Source: Neptunomonas marina
GTDB lineage: Bacteria; Pseudomonadota; Gammaproteobacteria; Pseudomonadales; Balneatricaceae
Assembly: GCF_004005935.1 (NCBI RefSeq)
Contig: NZ_SACQ01000003.1
Coordinates: 307,625-371,624, forward strand
Direction: 5' to 3'
DNA length: 64,000 bases
This document shows, piece after piece, positions 54,721 through 62,354 of the stretch. How positions within the stretch are numbered: position 1 is the first letter of the stretch; each line of letters begins with the position of its first letter. The notes below the pieces were generated by a model that saw only the letters and a list, made by a program, of their open reading frames with translations, did not search any database and was not told where the DNA came from. The translations under genes were made by a program, and so were the position numbers.

Positions 54721-55182
54721 TTAACCGCCACAACCACCAATGGTGACTTTTACCTCTTTAGACGCGCTATATAGCTTGCCGCCCGCTTTCACAACTGCGG
54801 TTACTTTTGAGGTCTTACCCATACGTACACGGGTCGCCACATTTGCAGCTGTACCTGCAGGAATCATAAACTCCGCAGCCAGCGGTGATGGGTTGTCTTG
54901 GATAAAGACACTCATCGACTCAACATCTGCCAAAGTCGATGAAACAGTGACCGGAACCACTGCGCCATTTTCAGCAATATCTGGCGCTTTTAGCGTCACT
55001 TCGGAACTATTTTCAGCGTTTTCAGCGCCAAGCAAGGCTTTCATTGCGGCCGTTTGATCTTTAGCTTCAAAGGCAGACTTATTCCAAGCAGCAAAGGCTA
55101 GCTTTGGCATAAGCACGCTCGCACCTACCAGCGCTCCCCCTGTGGCAATCGCTTTAATCACTGTGCGACGATGTAAACTCAT
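54721..55182 (-). CDS. soxY: Thiosulfate oxidation carrier protein SoxY
   Basis: A 153-residue carrier with a Tat signal (LHRRTVIKAIATGG) and the C-terminal swinging arm IGGCGG, whose Cys151 holds the sulfur substrate. It is the centre of the Sox system. It follows soxX by 36 bp. Confidence 0.95.
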   Translation of the reverse strand: MSLHRRTVIKAIATGGALVGASVLMPKLAFAAWNKSAFEAKDQTAAMKALLGAENAENSSEVTLKAPDIAENGAVVPVTVSSTLADVESMSVFIQDNPSPLAAEFMIPAGTAANVATRVRMGKTSKVTAVVKAGGKLYSASKEVKVTIGGCGG

Positions 55183-55218
55183 AGTGTTTTCCTCTTTACT
55201 TATTACCTCAAGGGCACA

Positions 55219-55575
55219 TCAGAACTGGTAGATATACTCAACAACCGCATCGATCTCCTCCTCGGAGAGGATCCAATGCTTACCAAGTGGTGGCATGATA
55301 CTGATAGGGTTGCTGCGGGTGGCATCCCATACCTGAGCACGCAACTTACGCTTGTCCGGGAAGCGCTGCTTCATAGCAATCATCGGCGGCCCTTGGTTAC
55401 CCGGTAGATTTGCATCAGGATCATTGATTTGATGGCATGAAATGCAGTTACCACGGGACTTACCCATGAAAACTGCCTTGCCCTCTGCGATCATCTCCTC
55501 AGAGGCGGCATGTGCGCCTCCAGCGGACAGGGCAAACAAACTTGCTGCACATATCGATAGGGTCAACTTGCGCAT
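55219..55575 (-). CDS. soxX: Sulfur oxidation c-type cytochrome SoxX
   Basis: A 118-residue periplasmic cytochrome, signal peptide about 23 residues (ending AHA), haem motif CISCH in RGNCISCHQI, and the Met ligand in IMPPLGKH. With SoxA it forms the SoxXA enzyme. The ATG at 55575 has GGAGAG before it and gives a normal signal peptide; a longer reading frame adds 12 residues. Confidence 0.92.
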   Translation of the reverse strand: MRKLTLSICAASLFALSAGGAHAASEEMIAEGKAVFMGKSRGNCISCHQINDPDANLPGNQGPPMIAMKQRFPDKRKLRAQVWDATRSNPISIMPPLGKHWILSEEEIDAVVEYIYQF

Positions 55576-55664
55576 TCGACTCTCCTTTTGGCGTGCCTTA
55601 CTCGCAGACACTGTTTATTTTTATAATTATAAGCAATAGTAGAGCTACTTAATATAGCAAACAA

Positions 55665-56699
55665 CTATTTAGACGACTCAACCATGTAGGCAACTGCATC
55701 TTTAACTTGTTGATCACTAAGGTCAACTCGGCCTCCTTTCGGTGGCATGATGCCACTCTCGCCCGAAAAGCCATTAATCGCATGACCCATCAGAACGTCC
55801 ATTCCCTGCTTGATGCGTGGAGCCCAAGCACTCGCATCGCCAAATTTTGGCGAACCGGCGATTCCAGAGTTATGACATGCTTGGCATGCATTGTTATACA
55901 CGGATTGGCCAGCTAGCGCAGCATCCGACAGCGGTGCTGGCGCTTCAGTCGCGGCTTGCGCTGCACCCTCATGGCCAGAGGCCGCTTTCCGTTGATGCTC
56001 TTTCTCACGCTCAAGCTCCTCTTGAGCCTCATGAGAGGCAGCGGGTGCATCAGCCCCTTCAATGAAATGCCCAACAGGTGTAATACCTTGCAATGTTCCA
56101 GTAACAACGAGCTTAGCTGGGTCGGCACAGTCTTTCATGCAACGAGCATTTTTAACATCTGGCCGCGTATCAACAAAGAAGCCCTCTTGGTTGGGCATCT
56201 CGATCGCCGCTAGGTTTTCATCCGTAAGAACAAACTCCTCATCTACAATCTCGTTGAGGTAAAGCACATAAGCGGTTAACTGGTAAGTTTGTTCATCGGT
56301 CAGCGATCGTGGTGCAGTGAATGGCATCGCACGACGAATATAGTCAAACAGAGTTGAGGCATACGGCCAATAGGAGCCCACCGTTTTGACTGGACGGTCA
56401 TCGGTCAACGTATCTTGGCCACCGGCTAGCACCGGCCAACGCCCTTCCCCTTCACCAAAAAGACCATGACAGGTTGCACACAGTTGCTCATAAACCGCTT
56501 CTCCATCAGCAACGGAGCCTTGTCCTTTAGGCAACCCCTTGCCATCAGGTCGAATATCAATATCCCAACCTGCGATCTGCTCAGGTGTTGCGGTCTCGCC
56601 AAAACCAAACTTCTCACCTGCATGCGCCGATTGACCAACACTAAAGGCAAGCGCACCAACAAGAGATGCCACACAAACGGCCTTAGGTAATTTGAACAT
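55665..56699 (-). CDS. soxD: SoxD diheme cytochrome
   Basis: A 344-residue periplasmic cytochrome (signal peptide about 1-27). Two haem motifs are seen: CATCH at 74-78 in the SoxD domain and CQACH at 272-276 in a C-terminal cytochrome-c5-like domain. An Ala/Glu-rich linker (about 218-255) separates them. It is the electron-transfer partner of the molybdenum subunit SoxC. The ATG at 56699 has GGGGAGG at the right distance and overlaps the soxC stop by 17 bp. An upstream start adds 57 residues with no signal and is rejected. Confidence 0.88.
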   Translation of the reverse strand: MFKLPKAVCVASLVGALAFSVGQSAHAGEKFGFGETATPEQIAGWDIDIRPDGKGLPKGQGSVADGEAVYEQLCATCHGLFGEGEGRWPVLAGGQDTLTDDRPVKTVGSYWPYASTLFDYIRRAMPFTAPRSLTDEQTYQLTAYVLYLNEIVDEEFVLTDENLAAIEMPNQEGFFVDTRPDVKNARCMKDCADPAKLVVTGTLQGITPVGHFIEGADAPAASHEAQEELEREKEHQRKAASGHEGAAQAATEAPAPLSDAALAGQSVYNNACQACHNSGIAGSPKFGDASAWAPRIKQGMDVLMGHAINGFSGESGIMPPKGGRVDLSDQQVKDAVAYMVESSK

Positions 56700-58008
56700 T
56701 TTTAACCTCCCCGTTTGCAGCCACACTCCAGGTGTGGATTGAGTTTTTATGGTAGATCGAGTTGCCGCCACGCGCTTCACGCAGCTGTTTAAGTGTTGGT
56801 TGGACGTAACCCGTTTCATCGATAGCACGCGATTGCAGCAGCCAAGGCTGACCATCCCACTTGGTGACAAAGCTGAAGCGAGTCAGTGCTTTCGAGAGCA
56901 CGAGCCCTTTAAGGTTTGCTGGCTTCCATGTCACACCACCATCAAACGAGATATCGACCTGTTTGATACGGCCGCGTCCTGACCATGCAATCCCTTCGAT
57001 CTCGAGAAAGCCTTTGCGCACGATGGGATGCTCAGGACAAGGTGAAGTAATAACCGAGTTGGTTTCTTGTACAAAGCTGAACTTACGCGCCTTACCATCG
57101 GGCATGAGGTCCGTATATTTGGAGGTCTCTTCACGGTGATACCACGGCTTGTCTCCGATCTCTAAACGGCGCAACCACTTGATCGATGTGTTGCCTTCCC
57201 AACCCGGATTAATGAGACGTAGCGGGTAGCCTTGCTCTGGGCGCAGCATCTCGCCATTTTGCGCATAAACAACAATGGTGTCGTCGAGGGCTTTCTCAAG
57301 CGGGATAGAGCGGCTCATGTGAGAGCCATCTGCACCCTCAGCTAGAATCCACTTGCCCTCAGGTTTAACGCCGACTTCATCAAGTAGTACACGCAGCGGA
57401 ACACCCGTCCACTCGCAGCAACTCAGCATGCCGTGAGTAAACTGCAACGCTTCCATCTGTGCACCTTTCCACTCCATACCGCCGTTTGCTGGGCACTCGA
57501 TAAATTTAATTTCTGAAACCGACGGGAAGCGCATAAGATCTTCCATCGTGAAGATAATAGGGCGCTCTACCAGCCCATGAATCATCAAGCGATGCTCATC
57601 TGGGTTAATCTGTGGAACCCCAGCATGATAGCGCTCAAAGACCAGCCCATTGGGGGTGATAATACCTTTAAGATCTTGTAGCGGAGACATCGAAATAGAG
57701 GAGATGGACTCAGCGGTCAACCAGGGTACGGTACGCCGAACAACATGACTTTCAAACTTAGACGGCTGACCATAGGGGTACTCAACAACCCCATGCCCAA
57801 GCATCTTCCCCCATTGCGGTTCCATCGGAGGTAAATTCGATGTATTGGCTACCGCATTACCTGCTGTTACGGCGCTTGCCATGCCGCCAACAGCCATGAT
57901 GCCTTTTTTAAGAAAATCGCGCCGATCGCGCGTAGATAGGTGTTCTGACTCTGCAGCTAACTGCGCTAATAGCTCGCGTGTCCCCGAACCTTTTATTATT
58001 CTGGACAT
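56683..58008 (-). CDS. soxC: Sulfane dehydrogenase SoxC (molybdopterin subunit)
   Basis: A 441-residue Tat-exported (RDRRDFLKKGIMAVGG) member of the sulfite oxidase family. The Mo-coordinating Cys lies in IECPANGG. Further typical segments are MEWKGAQMEALQFTHG and LRLINPGWEGNTSIKW. SoxCD oxidises the sulfane sulfur on SoxY, so the complete Sox pathway to sulfate without stored sulfur is expected. The ATG at 58008 has GGAGG at 6-bp spacing. Confidence 0.94.
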   Translation of the reverse strand: MSRIIKGSGTRELLAQLAAESEHLSTRDRRDFLKKGIMAVGGMASAVTAGNAVANTSNLPPMEPQWGKMLGHGVVEYPYGQPSKFESHVVRRTVPWLTAESISSISMSPLQDLKGIITPNGLVFERYHAGVPQINPDEHRLMIHGLVERPIIFTMEDLMRFPSVSEIKFIECPANGGMEWKGAQMEALQFTHGMLSCCEWTGVPLRVLLDEVGVKPEGKWILAEGADGSHMSRSIPLEKALDDTIVVYAQNGEMLRPEQGYPLRLINPGWEGNTSIKWLRRLEIGDKPWYHREETSKYTDLMPDGKARKFSFVQETNSVITSPCPEHPIVRKGFLEIEGIAWSGRGRIKQVDISFDGGVTWKPANLKGLVLSKALTRFSFVTKWDGQPWLLQSRAIDETGYVQPTLKQLREARGGNSIYHKNSIHTWSVAANGEVKNVQIT

Positions 58009-58209
58009 TAACGCCTCCAATGTGCCCTCACCGCGTGCGGTTATAATTATTTTTGTTATAAAAGTATACGTATTAGTTATAAGCAACTATTCGACAATCG
58101 TCTAGCCGACCATCAATCGAAACGCGCCTACATATAACAATTAAGGATAAGCATATAACCGAAACAACATTAACAGATACTAATGCAATGGCAATAGGAA
58201 TTTTAGCTC

Positions 58210-59538
58210 TCACGACTTTTGCATCAGAGCATCGGCTTTTGTGAGCTTGCGATAAAGCGTTCGCTCACTGACGCCTAACTGTTCAGCCAGCTGCTTCTTA
58301 TTTCGAGGATATAGGGATACTAAGTGTGCCAGATAGCGCGACTCTAGCTCATGCAATGGTACGACCGTACAACCAAACTGCTGCTCAGTAGGCAATGGCT
58401 CAGTACGGTTAGCGCACTCGCGAGGTAAGTGAGCAATATCAATGACATTATCATCCGTGAGTAACATCCCCCGCTCCAGAATATTACGTAGCTCACGAAT
58501 ATTTCCGGGGAAGGCGTAAGCCGCGAGTGCCTCAAGCGCTCGAGCAGAAAGGTGGTACCCACTCCCCTCAGGAATCCGCTTCAATAGCGTTTCTACCAGC
58601 AGCGCAAGATCTTCGCCACGTTGTGACAAAGAGGGTAGCGGAATGGGAAATGCACTCACACGATAATAGAGATCTTTACGGAACGTGCCGGCTTCAATCA
58701 TGTCAGGCAGGGCTTTATGAGTTGCGCACACCAAGCGGAAGTCGGCTTTATGTACCGTTACGCTGCCTACTCGTCGATAGGTTCCTGTTTCGATTAAGCG
58801 CAGCAACTTCACCTGCAACGCAAGCGGTACATCACCCAATTCGTCAAGAAACAAGGTGCCGCCGCGCGCCGCTTCTACAAGGCCTTCTTTACTGCTAACA
58901 GCGCCGGTAAAAGCGCCTTTTTCATGACCAAAAAGTTCACTCTCGAATAACGCTTCACTTAATCCGGAGCATTCGACAGTAACGAATGGCATCTGTTTTC
59001 GACGGCTCGCCTGATGTATCGCTTGCGCGACAAGCTCCTTCCCAGTGCCAGACTCGCCGAGCAGCAACACGCTAATATCACTAGGTGCGGCGCGATGAAC
59101 AAGCTCTAACATCGCCATAAACGCAGGCGAGCGGCCCACCAACCCTTGCTCTTCAGGTGAAGCAGCGGCCTCTTTGACAACCTGCATCTTTTCAAGATAA
59201 CAGCTGACCCGTCCTGAGTTATCAGTGATGGGAATCATTTCAACATCGACATGCTCTTCACCATGGCGCGTGTTGTGAAGGTGCAACACTCGCTGACGCC
59301 GCCCGGTTCGCTGGCATTCCCGCAGCGGACAGGACTCACCTGCTTGATCGCAGGGAACGTCGTAGTGGTGAGAGACCTCGTAGCAATGGTGGCCCACTAC
59401 AGCATCACTGCCTTTGTAGTGCGCAATATAGGCATCGTTAGCGGCAATAATTTTGTAGTCAGGTGAAAGGATCGCAGCTGGCTCCTCTAACGCTGCTAAG
59501 ATGCCTGAAAATTGAGAAACCGTTTCCACTGCTGTCAC
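58210..59538 (-). CDS. Sigma-54-dependent regulator with cysteine-rich PAS domain
   Basis: A 442-residue enhancer-binding protein: PAS domain (about 12-120), AAA+ domain with Walker [15 protein letters not shown] loop (EKGAFTGAV), LFLDELGD and the R-finger region, and a Fis-type helix-turn-helix at the C-terminus ([16 protein letters not shown]). The PAS domain carries [18 protein letters not shown] followed by ESCPLREC, four clustered cysteines able to hold a metal, Fe-S cluster or redox disulfide. It is upstream of the sox operon on the same strand and probably controls it. Confidence 0.87.
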   Translation of the reverse strand: MTAVETVSQFSGILAALEEPAAILSPDYKIIAANDAYIAHYKGSDAVVGHHCYEVSHHYDVPCDQAGESCPLRECQRTGRRQRVLHLHNTRHGEEHVDVEMIPITDNSGRVSCYLEKMQVVKEAAASPEEQGLVGRSPAFMAMLELVHRAAPSDISVLLLGESGTGKELVAQAIHQASRRKQMPFVTVECSGLSEALFESELFGHEKGAFTGAVSSKEGLVEAARGGTLFLDELGDVPLALQVKLLRLIETGTYRRVGSVTVHKADFRLVCATHKALPDMIEAGTFRKDLYYRVSAFPIPLPSLSQRGEDLALLVETLLKRIPEGSGYHLSARALEALAAYAFPGNIRELRNILERGMLLTDDNVIDIAHLPRECANRTEPLPTEQQFGCTVVPLHELESRYLAHLVSLYPRNKKQLAEQLGVSERTLYRKLTKADALMQKS

Positions 59539-59589
59539 CTCTTCCGTCGATGCCGTTATGCTAATCGATCTGAAGCACAGAGGAAATCG

Positions 59590-60366
59590 CTACGAGTGTC
59601 GCCACTTGGGATGTCGCTTTTCAATAAAGGCCGCAATACCCTCTTGCGCATCATCTGTTTGCATATTATCGACCATCACTTGGCTGCAATGCTCATATGC
59701 CGACTCAAGCGTTAAGTTGCGTTGCTGATTAAAAGCTTGCTTACCGATCGTTAGCGTTTTGCGAGATTTACTCGCTATCAACTGAGCCACAGACGCCACA
59801 TGACTGTTTAACGTCTCATCCTCAACATGCTGATTGATCAAGCCCATTTCAACCGCACGCTCAGCGCCGATCAGTTGACCTGTAAGTAGCAGCTCCATCG
59901 CATGCTTTGGCTGGACAGCACGCGTTAATGCAACCATAGGTGTTGAACAAAATAATCCAATGTTGACACCGGGCGTACCAAAACGCGCACTTTGCGCCGC
60001 AAATGCCAGATCGCAGCTCGCCACGAGTTGGCACCCCGCCGCTGTTGCTACGCCATGCACCTGAGCAATCACAGGAACGCTCAAATTAACTATGGTCTGC
60101 ATCAGTGTGGAACACTGTTTAAATGTTGTTTCATTGAACTCCGTACTGTCAGCAGCAATCATCTGCTTTAGATCGTGTCCGGCGCAAAAACCTTTCCCCG
60201 CTCCGGCAATCACAACAACGCGTACGGACTCGTCACTATCGTAATTAACAAGTGCCTCTGTCAGCGCCGTCATCAGCTCCATCGAAAGGCTGTTATACGC
60301 ATCTGGACGACAAAGCGTCACGTGAGCGACACCATCTACGATAGATTCTTCAATAAGTTGAGACAT
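59590..60366 (-). CDS. Enoyl-CoA hydratase/isomerase family protein
   Basis: A 258-residue crotonase-fold protein. The oxyanion-hole segments are GAGKGFCAGHDLKQM and VHGVATAAGCQLVASCD. The ATG at 60366 has AGGAG 8 bp upstream; a GTG six bases earlier is too close to it. Whether it is a hydratase, isomerase or lyase cannot be told; the context gives no pathway. Confidence 0.87.
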   Translation of the reverse strand: MSQLIEESIVDGVAHVTLCRPDAYNSLSMELMTALTEALVNYDSDESVRVVVIAGAGKGFCAGHDLKQMIAADSTEFNETTFKQCSTLMQTIVNLSVPVIAQVHGVATAAGCQLVASCDLAFAAQSARFGTPGVNIGLFCSTPMVALTRAVQPKHAMELLLTGQLIGAERAVEMGLINQHVEDETLNSHVASVAQLIASKSRKTLTIGKQAFNQQRNLTLESAYEHCSQVMVDNMQTDDAQEGIAAFIEKRHPKWRHS

Positions 60367-60422
60367 ATTCACGACTCCTAAACTAAAAAAACCAAGCTAT
60401 CAGAGTCGTTCAAGGGAGGATG

Positions 60423-61175
60423 CTAAACTTTAGTTGCACTTGAAGCCGCACCAAGGCGGTGCAGGCGCCAACTCGATAGCAGCATTGTAGAGAGGCTGAT
60501 GTAGAGACTCACAAGCACTTTGGCGATCTCTTTATCAATGGTTTTCTCGCTATTGGCTTTAGAGTTTTCAGCATAGAGGTGTTCAATTGCCGCTAGCGAG
60601 TCCGCACAGCCAGATACGATATCTTTGACAACTTTAGCATGCTCTCTGTCAGGGCTTATCTGCAGCGCGTGCTCTGTTAGTGTTACCAGTTGTGATAATG
60701 AACTACGCCTTGGATCGGGGAAAACTTTGAGCTCTTTCAGCAACTGATAACACAACGCAGTGATATCTTGCTGCATCGCATCAACGGCAAGCTCTGGTTC
60801 CTTATCAACACGTTCCATCAACTCGTTCCAACGAGAAAACAGAACAACTTCATTTAACTGCTCAATCGCAGCATCATCCGCAGCGGCTTCTTGCGGACTG
60901 AAGCGCTCTAAAAACGGTTGAAACTGATCGAGGATAGCGTCCCGGCGCTCTTCATGCGAACCAAAGCCGTATTTCATGCTCTGCCAAACACTAGACAAGT
61001 CACCGTGGTTAATAACGATTCGCGGTAAGAATGCACCGGCTTCTTTGTGCTGCATAAAATATTGACGCAGCTTTTGGTAATCGAGCATGTTCACAGTGCG
61101 GCCTGTCACGTGCGCGATCAAAAGGTTACGCAGATACTCTGCTCGTTTGAATAGCTTTTCTCGGTCTTCGCTCAT
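60423..61175 (-). CDS. Helical protein of unknown function
   Basis: A 250-residue, mostly alpha-helical protein with acidic and aromatic stretches (YLRNLLIAHVTGR, KLRQYFMQHKEAG, VVLFSRWNELMERV) and a C-terminal hydrophobic helix (KVLVSLYISLSTMLLSSWRL). I do not recognise the family. The ATG at 61175 has GAGAGGG just upstream. It sits alone between TtcA and the enoyl-CoA hydratase. Confidence 0.6.
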   Translation of the reverse strand: MSEDREKLFKRAEYLRNLLIAHVTGRTVNMLDYQKLRQYFMQHKEAGAFLPRIVINHGDLSSVWQSMKYGFGSHEERRDAILDQFQPFLERFSPQEAAADDAAIEQLNEVVLFSRWNELMERVDKEPELAVDAMQQDITALCYQLLKELKVFPDPRRSSLSQLVTLTEHALQISPDREHAKVVKDIVSGCADSLAAIEHLYAENSKANSEKTIDKEIAKVLVSLYISLSTMLLSSWRLHRLGAASSATKV

Positions 61176-61272
61176 ACGCCCTCTCAAGCGCCTTCATCAA
61201 TAGCAAGTTAACCGACCATCACAACCCTAAGGGTGACAAGTTGCTGTTGCTTTAGAGCTACATCCGTGTTTG

Positions 61273-61302
61273 CGGTTAGTTGTTTTTTAACACAACTAAC
61301 CG
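61273..61302. repeat. Perfect 11-bp inverted repeat
   Basis: CGGTTAGTTGT at 61273-61283 and its exact complement at 61292-61302 flank an 8-nt spacer of T and A. It lies after the ttcA stop and about 100 bp before the unknown gene, so it may be an operator or a terminator stem without a T-run. Confidence 0.5.
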
Positions 61303-61334
61303 TTCAAAACCAATGACTAAATATCGGCGCGACG

Positions 61335-62225
61335 TTACAGCGACAGTATATCGATTGCCTGAGGCTCGCTTAGCCGCGATTCTCCTAGCGAAGGATCAAT
61401 ACCATGAGCAAAGCCCAACGCTAGTCGTTTGAAGTCAAAGAGTTCTGTATCCGCTAAGTGGGATGGCACAACATGCTGTAGGGAACGAAACATCGTTTCA
61501 ATACGCCCGGGGTGTTGTCGGTCCCATGATTGCAACATTTCCTTGATGACTTGGCGCTGAAGATTCTCTTGAGAGCCGCATAAATTACAAGGAATGATAG
61601 GAAAGGTTTTCAACTCCGCGTATTCGGCAATATCTTTTTCACGGGCGAATGCCAACGGCCGAATCACCATGTTCTTGCCATCATCAGAGACCAGCTTAGG
61701 CGGCATCGCTTTCAACTTACCGCCGTAAAACATGTTTAAGAAGAATGTCTCGAGAATATCGTCGCGATGATGCCCTAACGCGATTTTATTGGCGCCTATC
61801 TCATCAGCAAATCCGTATAGCGTTCCGCGACGTAGGCGCGAGCAAAGTCCGCATGTCGTTTTGCCCTCGGGAACAACCTCTTTGACGATCGAATAGGTAT
61901 CACGCTCAACAATATGATGCGGGACACCCAAAGCCTCAAGGTACTCGGGCAAAATATGTTCAGGGAATCCAGGTTGCTTTTGATCGAGGTTAACTGCCAC
62001 AAGCTCAAACGATATGGGCGCACTACGTTGCAGGTTTAACAAGATATCCAGCATAGCGTAGGAATCTTTGCCGCCAGACAAACACACCATGACTTTATCG
62101 CCATCCTCGATCATGTTGTATGCCTCAATCGCCTGCCCAACTTCACGGCGCAAGCGTTTTTGCAACTTGTTTAAACGTGTTTTGGTTTTGCGCTCTTCGT
62201 TTGTCGCGATCTCTTCTGCTTGCAT
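61335..62225 (-). CDS. ttcA: tRNA 2-thiocytidine biosynthesis protein TtcA
   Basis: A 296-residue PP-loop enzyme that thiolates C32 of certain tRNAs. It has the SGGKDS PP-loop (about 50-55), the Cys pair CGLC near 125-128 and CNLC near 220 that hold the Fe-S cluster, and [14 protein letters not shown]. Start ATG at 62225; the N-terminal basic helix is normal for TtcA. Confidence 0.94.
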   Translation of the reverse strand: MQAEEIATNEERKTKTRLNKLQKRLRREVGQAIEAYNMIEDGDKVMVCLSGGKDSYAMLDILLNLQRSAPISFELVAVNLDQKQPGFPEHILPEYLEALGVPHHIVERDTYSIVKEVVPEGKTTCGLCSRLRRGTLYGFADEIGANKIALGHHRDDILETFFLNMFYGGKLKAMPPKLVSDDGKNMVIRPLAFAREKDIAEYAELKTFPIIPCNLCGSQENLQRQVIKEMLQSWDRQHPGRIETMFRSLQHVVPSHLADTELFDFKRLALGFAHGIDPSLGESRLSEPQAIDILSL

Positions 62226-62300
62226 GGGAGTCTAGCCTGAGGTGTTAAAAAACGGCGATTTTAGATCAATTTTTTGGTTTTTTCTAACTCATTACACACC

Positions 62301-62331
62301 AAAACAACAAAGCCCGGCCTAAGCCGGGCTT
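62301..62331 (-). terminator. Intrinsic terminator of the type I-secreted protein gene
   Basis: AAGCCCGGC and GCCGGGCTT form a perfect 9-bp stem with a 4-nt loop, followed on the minus strand by TTTGTTGTTTTG. It is 24 bp after the stop at 62355. Confidence 0.85.
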
Positions 62332-62354
62332 GAAGTCCAATCGTGTTATGAGCG

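Noticed and set aside
58092..58111. Possible sigma-54 promoter before soxC
   Set aside because: The minus strand has GG and then GT ten bases later instead of GC, and the flanking bases fit poorly.
60423..61175. Relationship of the unknown protein to abortive-infection proteins
   Set aside because: The impression came only from helical, charged sequence near the N-terminus; no conserved motif could be named.
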